A stretch of 64,000 nt of DNA from the NCBI RefSeq assembly GCF_030271165.1, contig NZ_JASSZH010000027.1:1-64000 (forward strand), read 5' to 3'. Source of the stretch: Psychromicrobium xiongbiense (GTDB lineage Bacteria > Actinomycetota > Actinomycetes > Actinomycetales > Micrococcaceae). Positions 56,172-64,000 of this stretch are shown here, piece by piece (position 1 is the stretch's first letter; each line of letters begins with the position of its first letter). Position numbers and translations under genes: made by a program. Under the pieces are notes generated by a model that did not search any database, was not told where the DNA came from, and saw only the letters and a program-made list of their open reading frames with translations.

Positions 56172-56663
56172 TCAGCCTGCATAGGGCTTGGCGGAGATGA
56201 CCTCCACCGCGATTTCCCGGCCGTTCGGCGCGACGTAGCTGAGTGAATCGCCTACCTTGTGGCCATGAATGGCGGCACCCAGTGGGGACTTCTCGCTGAA
56301 GACATCGATATCGGTGTCTCCGGCAACCTCGCGGCTGCCCAGCAGGAAGGTGGTTTCGTCGCCAGCGATCTTCGCGACGACGAGCATGCCGGGTTCCACG
56401 ACGCCATCGTCCGCAGGAGCTTCACCCACATGAGCATCACGGAGCAGCTCGGTCAGCTGTCGGATCCGGGCCTCAATCTTGCCCTGCTCCTCCTTGGCGG
56501 CATGGTAGCCACCGTTTTCTTTCAGATCACCCTCGGAACGGGCTTGTTCGATCTTCTTGACCACTTCGACGCGGCCCGGGCCGGACAGCTCGGCGAGCTC
56601 GGCACTCAGACGGTCAAACGCCTCCTGGGTCAACCAGGCGGTCGGTGCGCTGGGGGTAGACAC
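56172..56663 (-). CDS. greA: Transcription elongation factor GreA
   Basis: Rescues backtracked RNA polymerase by stimulating transcript cleavage (163 aa). The N-terminal coiled coil holds the conserved acidic tip (SEGDLKENGGYHAAKEEQ) with Asp/Glu that coordinate the catalytic Mg; the C-terminal domain has SPLGAAIHGHKVGD. GTG at 56663 with GGAGGA is preferred to ATG 56678. The upstream 120 bp fold into hairpins (56709-56781). Confidence 0.95.
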   Translation of the reverse strand: MSTPSAPTAWLTQEAFDRLSAELAELSGPGRVEVVKKIEQARSEGDLKENGGYHAAKEEQGKIEARIRQLTELLRDAHVGEAPADDGVVEPGMLVVAKIAGDETTFLLGSREVAGDTDIDVFSEKSPLGAAIHGHKVGDSLSYVAPNGREIAVEVISAKPYAG

Positions 56664-56708
56664 GGAGGTCCTCCTCATCGGTTAGGGATTCTTCGCAAGC
56701 TTTTCTCA

Positions 56709-56781
56709 GTCTTTGCTTCGCTCTCAAGCAAAGACCCCGCCTCTGCGGTTGCCATTCGGGGCGGCAACACGCCTAGCGGGG
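56709..56781 (-). promoter_or_regulatory. Structured leader of greA
   Basis: On the minus strand, a stem CCCCGC (56735-56740)/GCGGGG (56776-56781) encloses GTTGCC (56748-56753)/GGCAAC (56763-56768), then a second perfect stem GTCTTTGCTT (56709-56718)/AAGCAAAGAC (56726-56735) precedes the greA start by about 46 bp. The last base is shared, so the two may compete. GreA leader regulation is inferred only. Confidence 0.5.
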
Positions 56782-56868
56782 TGAAGATATTCATACAGTG
56801 TAGATGCTGAGTCGGTCAGTTCCCAAGGGCTGTTCGCCATGGGCGTGTTTTCGCTGATGTTTGGCGAA

Positions 56869-57291
56869 TTATGAACTGATCCAGCAAGTATCCACGTTGA
56901 CGGAGACCGCCAGAGAATCGGTGGCCACCAGAGCGCTGAGCGAGGTCATGGACTGACCTGTGGTTGAGGGTGGAACGGTGATGATCTGCCAGCCGACGAT
57001 GCCGTGGCCCTGGTCGAGCGCCTGAACCTCGCATTTGGCGGTGGAGGCGGCATCCTTGGTGACCTGGAAATCGACTCTGGTCTGCGTGGCGTCGGTGACG
57101 TTGAAGCTCACCACTTTGACGTCCGCGCCGGGGCCGCGGCCCAGGGCCAGCCAGGCCACGAAGGAGAGAGCGAGAACCGCGGCGATGCCTAAGAGGATCC
57201 AGCGATTGCGCGGAGTCAGTCTGGTGCGGGTGGCTCCGTAGCGATTGGCGATGCTGACCGAACCGGAGCCGTGGGGTACGGGCGACGTCAC
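56869..57291 (-). CDS. DUF4307 family membrane protein
   Basis: A 140-aa protein with one membrane helix (about residues 33-53, WILLGIAAVLALSFVAWLALG) and an extracellular C-terminal domain (residues 60-140) with two conserved cysteines, AKCEV and DTCWI, likely a disulfide. Matches actinobacterial DUF4307, usually next to greA and mca as here. GTG start at 57291 with GGAGGAG; the longer frame to 57393 has no family support. Function is unknown. Confidence 0.88.
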   Translation of the reverse strand: MTSPVPHGSGSVSIANRYGATRTRLTPRNRWILLGIAAVLALSFVAWLALGRGPGADVKVVSFNVTDATQTRVDFQVTKDAASTAKCEVQALDQGHGIVGWQIITVPPSTTGQSMTSLSALVATDSLAVSVNVDTCWISS

Positions 57292-57474
57292 GCGGCACTC
57301 CTCCGAATCTTCAGGCCAGTCAAGGGGGCTGGCGGGCATTGCTGCGATGTGGCCCGCTCCGTATGACATCGCGGTTGGCGGTGAATGGATCACGGGGTAG
57401 TGTCCAGTCTAGATCGAATCCGCGCGGTGAGTTACGCCTCAGGCGGCCATCCGCCCCCCACTTCTGGAGCCTGA

Positions 57475-58440
57475 ATGACTGAGAATTCTGAGCCTTTCGC
57501 AGGCCAGACCATAGCCGCAGACCACGCCGCTACTGTCGGTAGCAGTGCTGGCCTGCGTCTTCTCGCCGTGCACGCGCATCCCGATGACGAATCAAGCAAG
57601 GGTGCCGCCACCATGGCGATGTATCGCGCCCAGGGGGCAGAGGTCATGGTCGCCACCTGCACAGGTGGCGAGCGCGGCGATGTTCAGAACCCCACCCTGG
57701 AGCCGCTGGCCTGGGCCCGGCGGGATATGGCCGGGCTTCGACGCGTTGAAATGGCACGCGCCGCTGCCATCCTCGGCATCGAGCAGCGCTGGCTGGGATT
57801 TGTCGACTCCGGTCTGCCCGAGGGCGAGCCCTTGCCGCCGTTGCCCTTTGGTGGTTTCGCGACCCTTCCACTGGACCAAGCTGCGGCTCCTCTGGTGCGC
57901 CTGGTGCGTGCTTTCCGCCCGCACGTCATCGTGGCCTATGACGAGTTCGGCGGGTATGGCCATCCCGATCACATCATGGCGCATCGGGTGGCCGTGGAGG
58001 CGTTCAACGCTGCGGGCGACCCCGCGCGTTACCCCGGAACCGGCGAGGCCTGGACGCCCGCCAAGCTGTACTTTGACCTTGGGTTCAACCAGAAGAAATT
58101 CCGTGCCATTCATGATGCGCTGGCGGAGCTGGGTAAACCGTCGCCCTTTGACTGGTTCCTGGATGACGAGGACCCGGCGGACCCGGGGGAGCACCGTTCG
58201 CGCCCCAGCCGTCCACCCGAGCATGCCCTGACCACGCAGGTGGAGTGCGGGGAGTTCCTGGCGGTGCGGGATCAGGCGCTGAAAGCCCATGCGAGTCAGG
58301 TCGACCCTGCCGGGTTCTTCTTCGCGGTGGATACCGAGTTCCAGCGCACCGTGTGGCCGTGGGAAGACTATTCTTTGATCGAATCAAGGGTCTCCACAGA
58401 GCTTCCTGAGCACGATCTGTTCGCCGGCCTGCGGGGGTAG
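57475..58440 (+). CDS. mca: Mycothiol S-conjugate amidase
   Basis: Cleaves mycothiol conjugates of toxic electrophiles to a mercapturic acid and GlcN-Ins (321 aa). The PIG-L/LmbE zinc motif is visible in LAVHAHPDDESSKGA with TGGERGD and FGGYGHPDHIMAHR. The presence of Mca indicates mycothiol use, a hallmark of Actinobacteria. MshB (the deacetylase homologue) is similar, but the length and neighbourhood fit Mca. GGAG lies upstream of ATG 57475. Confidence 0.92.
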   Translation: MTENSEPFAGQTIAADHAATVGSSAGLRLLAVHAHPDDESSKGAATMAMYRAQGAEVMVATCTGGERGDVQNPTLEPLAWARRDMAGLRRVEMARAAAILGIEQRWLGFVDSGLPEGEPLPPLPFGGFATLPLDQAAAPLVRLVRAFRPHVIVAYDEFGGYGHPDHIMAHRVAVEAFNAAGDPARYPGTGEAWTPAKLYFDLGFNQKKFRAIHDALAELGKPSPFDWFLDDEDPADPGEHRSRPSRPPEHALTTQVECGEFLAVRDQALKAHASQVDPAGFFFAVDTEFQRTVWPWEDYSLIESRVSTELPEHDLFAGLRG

Positions 58441-58538
58441 CGCTTTTCCAGGCGGATCCTGCGGCGCGTGGGGCGGGGTGAGGCGGTTCTGCCGTTGAGC
58501 TGGATTCTGTCTCGGTGCTCGTGCGGGATAATGGAGGG

Positions 58539-58922
58539 ATGCTCCCCTTCACTGTGCCCCAGGTGATTCTGTCTCAGGACGTCAGTCCTTCCCCGGATGT
58601 ATCGCCTTCCCTGAATCCGGGACTCACCCCGGATCAGGTCAGCCCCGGGTTCCTGGGCTTCCTCTTCACGTTTTTTGTGGTGGCGATCATGGCCGTACTG
58701 ATTGTCGATATGGTCCGCCGCATCCGCCGAGTCCGTTACCGTGCCCAGGTTGCCGGTGAGCTCCAGGATTCCGGCCCGCAGTTTGCCGCGACCGCAGTGG
58801 ACAGCTCAGCTGGGACTGTTTCAGTGGCGGAAGACCGCGAACACGATGGCCATGAAGTGGCAGGCAAATCCGGCAACGGTGAAGGCATGGAAAAATTCGT
58901 GGAACCCGAAGTGCGTCCGTGA
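58539..58922 (+). CDS. Small membrane protein of unknown function
   Basis: A 127-aa protein. Short extracellular N-terminus, one membrane helix (GFLGFLFTFFVVAIMAVLIVD, about residues 38-60), a basic stretch MVRRIRRVRYRAQ and a disordered acidic tail. The ATG at 58539 lies a few bases behind GATAAT (58527-58532), so the message is probably leaderless. It follows mca by about 100 bp; mycobacteria have a similarly placed small membrane gene. Its last 102 bp overlap the convergent hemolysin III-like gene. Confidence 0.72.
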   Translation: MLPFTVPQVILSQDVSPSPDVSPSLNPGLTPDQVSPGFLGFLFTFFVVAIMAVLIVDMVRRIRRVRYRAQVAGELQDSGPQFAATAVDSSAGTVSVAEDREHDGHEVAGKSGNGEGMEKFVEPEVRP

Positions 58923-59486
58923 GAGTCTGGGCCGTTTGAACCCGTAGAACACCGCCCCCGCGATGTAGAAAACACCACCACAGCAGATGAGTGTTGCGGC
59001 AGGGACGCTGGCCGCAAAGAATTGCGGGATGTAGAACAGCGATCCCAGCCCTAAAAGGCAGTAGATCGGCACGTAAAGCCAGCGGGGCGCGTTCAGCCAG
59101 AGGAGACGGAATGCCACTCCCGCCAGAGAACCCGCCCAGATGGACCACAGCAGTACCGTGGCATCGGCAGGGCTCAGCAGCATGGCGGACAATGGCGTGT
59201 AGGTGCCCGCGATCACCAGCATGATGTTGGTGTGATCCAGCCTTTTGAGAATTGCTTTCACTCCAGGCGACCAGTTGCCACGGTGATACAGGGCGCTGGT
59301 GCCGAAAAGAAGTATTCCTGTTAGGGCATAGATTGCCGAAGTGATCTTGCCCAGGGCGGTCGGTGCCACACAGATGAGCACGATGCCGGCCGCCAGGGCG
59401 AGCGGGGTGGCACCCAGGTGGATCCAACCACGCCAGCTCGGTTTCAGCTCTGCCTCTGTGGCGGGCGATGTGGCCGCGTGGTTCAT
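58821..59486 (-). CDS. trhA: Hemolysin III (TrhA)-like membrane protein
   Basis: Seven-membrane-segment protein of the PAQR/hemolysin III family (221 aa), linked to membrane energetics homeostasis in other bacteria. Motifs: GTSALYHRGNW, LDHTNIMLVIAGTYTP and HFGFHEFFHAFTVAGFACHF hold the conserved His/Asp/Ser set of PAQR enzymes. Length is standard. Its 3' end overlaps the small membrane protein gene by 102 bp on the other strand. Confidence 0.9.
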   Translation of the reverse strand: MNHAATSPATEAELKPSWRGWIHLGATPLALAAGIVLICVAPTALGKITSAIYALTGILLFGTSALYHRGNWSPGVKAILKRLDHTNIMLVIAGTYTPLSAMLLSPADATVLLWSIWAGSLAGVAFRLLWLNAPRWLYVPIYCLLGLGSLFYIPQFFAASVPAATLICCGGVFYIAGAVFYGFKRPRLSRTHFGFHEFFHAFTVAGFACHFMAIVFAVFRH

Positions 59487-59580
59487 GCACCGAGTCTATC
59501 CGGGTGTCTGAATCAGCCCTGGTGGTCCGACAGGTACTCTGAGTAACGTCACACATAGTACGGATGAAAGGCGGGACGGC

Positions 59581-60348
59581 ATGGTGCTGGAGTTCCCGCA
59601 CGTTCTTTACGGCTACTACGAGCGCCGCCTGGCCCGCTCTCTGCGCGGACAGAAGATTCCGGAGCATGTCGCCATCGTGGTGGATGGGAATCGACGCTGG
59701 GCCAGGCAGTTCAATGCCTCCACCGGCCATGGTCATCAGGCTGGCGTGGAAAAAATTCACGAATTCCTGCAGTGGTGCCAGGACCTGAACATCAAGGTCG
59801 TCACCCTCTATATGCTCTCCACGGAAAATATCAAGAGGGCCAAAGATGAACTGGACGAGTTGCTCGGCATCATCGCCACTCTGATGGATCGGCTGGACAG
59901 CGATCCGAAAATCAGCGTCAGTGCGATGGGTTCGCCCGAGGTCCTCCCCGAATATTTGGCCGAACGCCTGCGCAAATTGACGCAGCGGGTGCCAGAGACG
60001 GAGAAGCTGCACGTCAACCTGGCCGTCGGCTATGGAGGGCGGCAGGAAATCGTCGATGCTGTCCGTGGGCTACTGCGCGAGGCAGCCGAACACGGGACAC
60101 CTCCAGAGGTACTGGCCGATTCGCTGGATGTGGAGGACATCTCACGCTTCCTCTACACCACAGGTCAGCCGGATCCGGATCTGGTGATTCGCACCTCGGG
60201 TGAGCAGCGGCTCTCCGGCTTCATGCTCTGGCAGAGCGCCTACAGCGAGATGTATTTCTGTGACGTGCTCTGGCCGGCTTTCCGCCGGGTGGACTTCCTG
60301 CGGGCGCTCCGCGACTACTCCGGGCGCCATCGCCGCTACGGCAGCTAG
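59581..60348 (+). CDS. uppS: Cis-prenyl transferase (isoprenyl diphosphate synthase)
   Basis: Adds isoprene units in cis to make polyprenyl diphosphate carriers for cell-wall synthesis (255 aa). Motifs: HVAIVVDGNRRWAR with catalytic Asp35, TLYMLSTENIKR, and RTSGEQRLSGFMLWQSAYSE. The YYERRLARSL N-terminus and gene order after hemolysin III match the mycobacterial Rv1086 Z-farnesyl diphosphate synthase, so it could be the short-chain enzyme rather than a decaprenyl synthase. Followed by a terminator. Confidence 0.92.
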   Translation: MVLEFPHVLYGYYERRLARSLRGQKIPEHVAIVVDGNRRWARQFNASTGHGHQAGVEKIHEFLQWCQDLNIKVVTLYMLSTENIKRAKDELDELLGIIATLMDRLDSDPKISVSAMGSPEVLPEYLAERLRKLTQRVPETEKLHVNLAVGYGGRQEIVDAVRGLLREAAEHGTPPEVLADSLDVEDISRFLYTTGQPDPDLVIRTSGEQRLSGFMLWQSAYSEMYFCDVLWPAFRRVDFLRALRDYSGRHRRYGS

Positions 60349-60385
60349 CCTCCCACTGCTCGTTCCTCGCAGCGGGTCCCTCGGG

Positions 60386-60416
60386 CGCGTGGGCCCACCC
60401 ACGCGGGGTTTTTCTT
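60386..60416 (+). terminator. Intrinsic terminator of uppS
   Basis: GCGTGGG (60387-60393) pairs with CCCACGC (60398-60404), one further G-C pair closing it, followed by GGGGTTTTTCTTT. It is 38 bp past the uppS stop. Confidence 0.9.
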
Positions 60417-60429
60417 TGGACCGGACCCG

Positions 60430-60453
60430 GTAAGTGCATAAAACTTTGACGCC
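60430..60453 (+). repeat. 24-bp repeat, copy C
   Basis: Reads GTAAGTGCATAAAAC then TTTGACGCC; 22 of 24 bases match each of copies A and B about 40 kb away. A single copy, located between the uppS terminator and phoH2. Confidence 0.75.
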
Positions 60454-60568
60454 CTTGGCTGCTTGGGGCCTACCCGCGGAGATTACACGCTCGGGTGTTT
60501 ACGTGGAGTTAACCGACACGCCGCTCATTCGACCCTGTCGGCCCGCGGCGGCGAGCGTAGATTGTGCT

Positions 60569-60637
60569 GTGTCAGCACTCATGTACCGCACCAACCGGGC
60601 GGCGGCCCGGGGTTTGGAGTCCCGTGGCATCGACTGA
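60569..60637 (+). CDS. Small ORF overlapping the phoH2 start (phoAT-like?)
   Basis: GTG 60569 (or ATG 60581) opens a 22-codon frame ending [21 protein letters not shown], whose stop overlaps the phoH2 GTG by 14 bp. A TAGATT (60558-60563) lies 6 bp upstream, so it could be leaderless. Mycobacterial phoH2 is preceded by an overlapping small gene phoAT. Being tiny, it may just be a leader; coding status is unproven. Confidence 0.35.
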   Translation: MSALMYRTNRAAARGLESRGID

Positions 60638-62087
60638 GAAGACCCGCTCAATGGACGATCTGGGCGAAGTTGCCCAGCACAATGTTGTCCAGCAAAAAAC
60701 TGCCAAAGCGCCCAAGCGCAGAACATCGCGTAGCGCTGCAGATAGCTCCCCGGTCGGTTCATCGGAAACCTCAGGTACCTCCGTGACCGGCCGTTCTTAT
60801 GTCCTGGACACGTCGGTACTGCTTTCGGATCCCCGGGCACTGTTGAGGTTTGCCGAGCATGAGGTGATCCTGCCGATCGTGGTGATCAGTGAGCTTGAAG
60901 GCAAGCGCCATGACCCGGAGCTGGGGTATTTTGCCCGCAAGGCCTTGCGGCTGCTCGACGATCTGCGCCTGGAGCACGGCGGCCTGGACAGGCCCATCCC
61001 GCTTGGCGAGCAGGGCGGAACGCTGCGGGTGGAGCTCAATCACATCTCCACTGAGGTGCTCCCTGCCGGGTTCCGCAGTGGCGACAACGATGCGCGGATC
61101 CTGGCCGTGGCGAAGAACCTGGCCAATGAGGGCCGGGCTGCGGGTCTGGTGGTCACGGTGGTCTCGAAGGATCTGCCGATGCGGGTCAAGGCCTCCGCCA
61201 TGGGGCTGCCTGCCGAGGAATACCGCAATGAGTTGGTCAAGGACTCCGGCTGGACCGGGGTGGCGGAAGTCGACGTCCTCGATGAGGAAATCGCCACCCT
61301 GTATGCCCATGAACCGGCGTTCATTCCGACTGCGGCAGAGATGCCGACGAACACGGGCCTGGTGCTGCTCTCCAACCGTGGCTCGGCGCTGGGCAGGGTC
61401 GGTGCCGACAAGCAGGTGCGCCTGGTCCGCGGCGACCGTGATGTCTTCGGTCTGCACGGCCGCTCAGCCGAGCAGCGCCTCGCCATCGACCTGTTGATGG
61501 ACCCGAGTGTCGGCATCGTCTCGCTGGGCGGTCGCGCTGGAACCGGTAAGTCCGCACTCGCCCTGTGTGCCGGACTGGAGGCCGTGCTGGAGCGGCGTGA
61601 ACACCGCAAGGTCGTGGTCTTCCGCCCGCTGTATGCCGTCGGCGGCCAGGAACTGGGCTACCTGCCCGGTTCGGAGCAGGAAAAGATGGGCCCGTGGGCT
61701 CAGGCGGTGTTCGACACCCTGGGAGCCCTGGTCTCCCAGGAGGTCGTGGAGGAGATTATGGATCGGGGCATGCTGGAAGTCCTCCCGCTCACCCACATCC
61801 GTGGCCGCTCACTGCATGACGCCTTCGTGATTGTGGATGAGGCGCAGTCGCTGGAAAAGAACGTCCTGCTGACCGTGATGAGCCGGATCGGTCAGAACTC
61901 CAAGATCGTTCTCACGCACGATGTCGCCCAGCGGGACAACCTGCGGGTAGGACGCCACGACGGCATCGCGGCAGTGGTGGAAACGCTCAAGGGGCACCCG
62001 CTGTTCGGGCACGTGACCCTGACCCGTTCCGAGCGCTCGCCGATCGCCGCGCTGGTCACCGATCTGTTGGAGGGCGCGGAGATCTAG
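60624..62087 (+). CDS. phoH2: PIN-domain/PhoH ATPase fusion
   Basis: A 487-aa RNA helicase/ribonuclease of the PhoH2 type. An N-terminal PIN nuclease domain (about residues 60-190; acidic residues in [22 protein letters not shown] and SGDNDARI) precedes a PhoH ATPase with Walker [15 protein letters not shown] and Walker [13 protein letters not shown]. In mycobacteria it unwinds and cleaves RNA and is paired with the antitoxin-like PhoAT. GTG 60624 with GGAG is preferred; ATG 60651 is an alternative. Confidence 0.93.
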   Translation: MASTEKTRSMDDLGEVAQHNVVQQKTAKAPKRRTSRSAADSSPVGSSETSGTSVTGRSYVLDTSVLLSDPRALLRFAEHEVILPIVVISELEGKRHDPELGYFARKALRLLDDLRLEHGGLDRPIPLGEQGGTLRVELNHISTEVLPAGFRSGDNDARILAVAKNLANEGRAAGLVVTVVSKDLPMRVKASAMGLPAEEYRNELVKDSGWTGVAEVDVLDEEIATLYAHEPAFIPTAAEMPTNTGLVLLSNRGSALGRVGADKQVRLVRGDRDVFGLHGRSAEQRLAIDLLMDPSVGIVSLGGRAGTGKSALALCAGLEAVLERREHRKVVVFRPLYAVGGQELGYLPGSEQEKMGPWAQAVFDTLGALVSQEVVEEIMDRGMLEVLPLTHIRGRSLHDAFVIVDEAQSLEKNVLLTVMSRIGQNSKIVLTHDVAQRDNLRVGRHDGIAAVVETLKGHPLFGHVTLTRSERSPIAALVTDLLEGAEI

Positions 62088-62170
62088 CACCTTCGATCCG
62101 GGCTGATCCTGCGGCGCGGGTCGCAGGATCAGTTCGACTGGGTGTCGGGTATGTGATGCGTTCCAGATGC

Positions 62171-62956
62171 CTACTGGGCCTGGGGGAGTTCCCAGACAAT
62201 ATGCGAGCGCACGTCGGTCAGCAACGATGACTCCCGCAGGAACAGGTCGTCGAGCATGTATTCATCCACGGCCAGAATGCTGATCCAGTGGCCTCGGCCC
62301 GCGGACGGGCCGTCCAGGGCCTGGCTGGCCACACAGACGCCCGTTCCGGTATCAATCCGCACCGCCGTCGAACCAGGGAGCAGAATCGGCCCCGCGGGGT
62401 TCTGCGGACGGTAACCCGGATTCGGCTGGAGCACCGTTTCCAGAGCTTCGCGTCCCTCGTGCTCCACGACGCTCACCGGCCCGGGCTCGGCGACGTTGGC
62501 GAAGGGAAATTCCAGCGGAACCGGCGCATTGCCAGCGAGCTCCACCGGGTCGAGCACTGCGGAGAACAAGGCGGCGTCGGCTTCCTCCAGTCCGAAGCCG
62601 GGCTCACCATACGCGGCTTCCGGGCGGCGCCGCACCAGGCCGTCATCGTTGTACACGGGTGCGACCAGATGCGGCGGAAGAAGCCAGGGCTTCCGGGATC
62701 CGGAGACAAAAAGAGCGCTCTTCGAATCGTTGATGCCGCTGGTGCCGTACAACAACACGCCGTCTGCGGATTCGACCCGCAGGGCCCGGGGACGACGCAG
62801 CCACGCCTTGACCGTGGGGTTGTCAGGGGCCTCCGCAGCATCGACATCGGGGGGTCCGGACGTGACCGATAGGGCGCGGAAAGTGAATCGCAGGCTCTGC
62901 CATTTCCACGGCGAAGACCTGCACAACGTGCGGAACGTGTCAGCACTGACGTTCAT
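62171..62956 (-). CDS. Hypothetical protein
   Basis: A 261-aa protein with no recognised family and no signal peptide or membrane helix. Repeated short beta-type segments and conserved-looking tryptophans (SSPWKWQSLRFTF, HWISILAVDEYM) suggest a compact globular protein. Start ATG at 62956 (GTG 62962 is possible); a ribosome site is not clear. It lies between phoH2 and a convergent-divergent pair with the prepilin-peptidase-like gene, 60 bp away. No function proposed. Confidence 0.7.
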   Translation of the reverse strand: MNVSADTFRTLCRSSPWKWQSLRFTFRALSVTSGPPDVDAAEAPDNPTVKAWLRRPRALRVESADGVLLYGTSGINDSKSALFVSGSRKPWLLPPHLVAPVYNDDGLVRRRPEAAYGEPGFGLEEADAALFSAVLDPVELAGNAPVPLEFPFANVAEPGPVSVVEHEGREALETVLQPNPGYRPQNPAGPILLPGSTAVRIDTGTGVCVASQALDGPSAGRGHWISILAVDEYMLDDLFLRESSLLTDVRSHIVWELPQAQ

Positions 62957-63015
62957 ATCCACAGCCTACGCCGCCTCGGCTGCCGGGGATCGAACAATCC
63001 AGTAACATCCCCGGT

Positions 63016-63519
63016 ATGTTTGCGCGGCTGGAAGAGCTGACGGCGGTGCCCTGGGCAGGGCTGTCGCTGCTGGTGGCCTGCGCCTGTCTGCTGGGGGCTG
63101 GTGCCTGGTTGAGTGTGGTGGATATTCGCAGCCATTTGCTGCCCAATCGGATCGTCTACCCCTCGGTTCTGGCGGCCGTCATCCTGCTTGGATCCTCTGC
63201 GGTGTTCCTTGGCGATGCCGGGTTGCTGCTGCGCACTCTCGGGGGCGGCATCGCGCTCGGTGCGAGCTATCTGGCGTTGCGGATCATCTATCCGGCAGGG
63301 ATGGGCCTGGGCGACGTGAAGTTCGCGGTGCTGCTGGGCTGCTATCTGGGTTATCTGAGCTGGTGGCATCTGCTCTACGCCACCGTGGCGACCTTTCTGC
63401 TGGGTGGGCTGGTGGGAATGGCGCTCATTCTCAGTCGCCGGGGCAGCGCCAGCACCGTGCTGCCCTTCGGCCCCTTCATGATGGCCGGCACCATGCTGGC
63501 CCTGGCGATTCCGGCCTGA
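63016..63519 (+). CDS. A24 prepilin peptidase-like membrane protein
   Basis: A 167-aa membrane protein with five to six helices. The catalytic aspartates are in VVDIRSHLLPNRI and GMGLGDVKFAVLLG, and FGPFMMAG is the usual end. It lacks the N-terminal methylase domain of PilD, so it resembles short TadV/CpaA or A24 enzymes for Flp pili. No pilus genes are in view. ATG 63016 is 60 bp from the neighbour and is probably leaderless. Confidence 0.85.
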   Translation: MFARLEELTAVPWAGLSLLVACACLLGAGAWLSVVDIRSHLLPNRIVYPSVLAAVILLGSSAVFLGDAGLLLRTLGGGIALGASYLALRIIYPAGMGLGDVKFAVLLGCYLGYLSWWHLLYATVATFLLGGLVGMALILSRRGSASTVLPFGPFMMAGTMLALAIPA

Positions 63520-63575
63520 GCACGTCCGTGCCAGGCCGCCCCTGCCTGGCGAATCAGGCATGAAACACTGGCATT

Positions 63576-64000
63576 ATGCCCACACCTGATTTCGTCCTGG
63601 CTCTGCGCGAGAAAATCGGCCACGCGCCGCTATGGCTGCCCGGCGTCACCGCCGTGGTGTTCGATGCCGCCGGCCGGGTGCTGCTGGGCAGGCGTGCCGA
63701 CAACGGCGAATGGACGCTGATCACCGGCATGTTGGACCCCGGGGAACACGCAGCAGTCGGTGCCGTCCGGGAGGTCCTGGAGGAGACCGGCGTGGTGGTG
63801 GGGGTGGAGCGACTGGTCTCGACCGGCGTGGTGGGGCCGGTGACTTTCCCCAATGGGGACGTGTGCACCTTTTTCGATGTGAGCTTTCGATGCCGACACC
63901 TGACTGGCGAGGCGCGGGTCAATGACGACGAGTCCCTGGAAGTGGCATGGTTTGAGCTCGACGACCTGCCCAGGCTCAATGATCGGCATCGACACATCCT
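63576..64000 (+). CDS. Nudix hydrolase (truncated by window edge)
   Basis: About 141 codons to the end of the window without a stop. The Nudix box is complete: GMLDPGEHAAVGAVREVLEETGVVV has the REXXEE core. Hydrolyses nucleoside diphosphates linked to another moiety; the substrate is not evident. ATG 63576 lies right after TTATG, so a leaderless start is possible. The C-terminus is missing. Confidence 0.88.
   Translation, partial: MPTPDFVLALREKIGHAPLWLPGVTAVVFDAAGRVLLGRRADNGEWTLITGMLDPGEHAAVGAVREVLEETGVVVGVERLVSTGVVGPVTFPNGDVCTFFDVSFRCRHLTGEARVNDDESLEVAWFELDDLPRLNDRHRHI

Noticed and set aside
58687..60012. 441-codon minus-strand frame
   Set aside because: It overlaps the trhA and uppS genes in other frames and has no domain features.

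Overview
The window looks like a chromosomal segment of a high-GC Gram-positive bacterium (Actinobacteria, order Micrococcales, probably Micrococcaceae; the genus cannot be fixed from the sequence alone). Reasons: high GC with strong third-position bias, frequent GTG/TTG starts, mycothiol S-conjugate amidase, an actinobacterial SDH, DUF501 and DUF4307 proteins, and two gene orders shared with mycobacteria: eno-ftsB-DUF501-ppx, and greA-DUF4307-mca-membrane protein-hemolysin III-isoprenyl transferase with phoH2 nearby. There is no prophage, CRISPR array or insertion sequence; it reads as core chromosome with short regulatory and repeat elements between genes.

Layout. 1-5.5 kb: a three-gene sugar ABC importer (binding protein, permease, double ATPase) below a ROK repressor gene; both promoters carry the same dyad. 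5.5-8.2 kb: carbonic anhydrase-like protein, purU and a flavin monooxygenase-like gene on the minus strand. 8.2-10.7 kb: a ZTP riboswitch leading into glyA-folD (one-carbon metabolism). 10.7-16 kb: NarL-type two-component system, a small SHOCT protein and a three-gene ABC-2 exporter. 16-20.4 kb: xthA, trpS, a 2H phosphoesterase and a BrkB-like membrane protein. 20.4-24.8 kb: an inverted pair of a 24-bp repeat, a small unknown gene and sdhCDAB.

24.8-28.7 kb: manC, a TPR protein, an M20 amidohydrolase and the ohrR/ohr peroxide module with a clear operator. 28.9-39.0 kb: a nucleoside uptake and salvage cluster (BMP lipoprotein, double ATPase, two permeases, cytidine deaminase, thymidine phosphorylase, DedA protein, adenosine deaminase), then mazG. 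39.1-46.9 kb: PadR regulator, eno, ftsB, DUF501, ppx, mycosin-like protease, type II NADH dehydrogenase behind a Rex-like box, and a tRNA with a UAA anticodon. 46.9-50.1 kb: a second ABC-2 transporter and a GH13 enzyme.

50.2-56.1 kb: a Bax-inhibitor-like membrane protein, a 68-bp perfect palindrome, the Leloir genes galT-galK facing galM across an AT-rich operator-like region, and ilvA. 56.1-64 kb: greA, DUF4307, mca, a small membrane protein, hemolysin III-like protein, isoprenyl transferase, the third copy of the 24-bp repeat, PIN-PhoH (phoH2), an unknown gene, a prepilin-peptidase-like protein and a Nudix gene cut by the window edge.

No clearly new multi-gene system was found. The most interesting items are the 24-bp repeat family, the 68-bp palindrome, the short-armed UAA tRNA, the shared ROK dyad, the Rex-like box at ndh, and a small ORF overlapping the phoH2 start.
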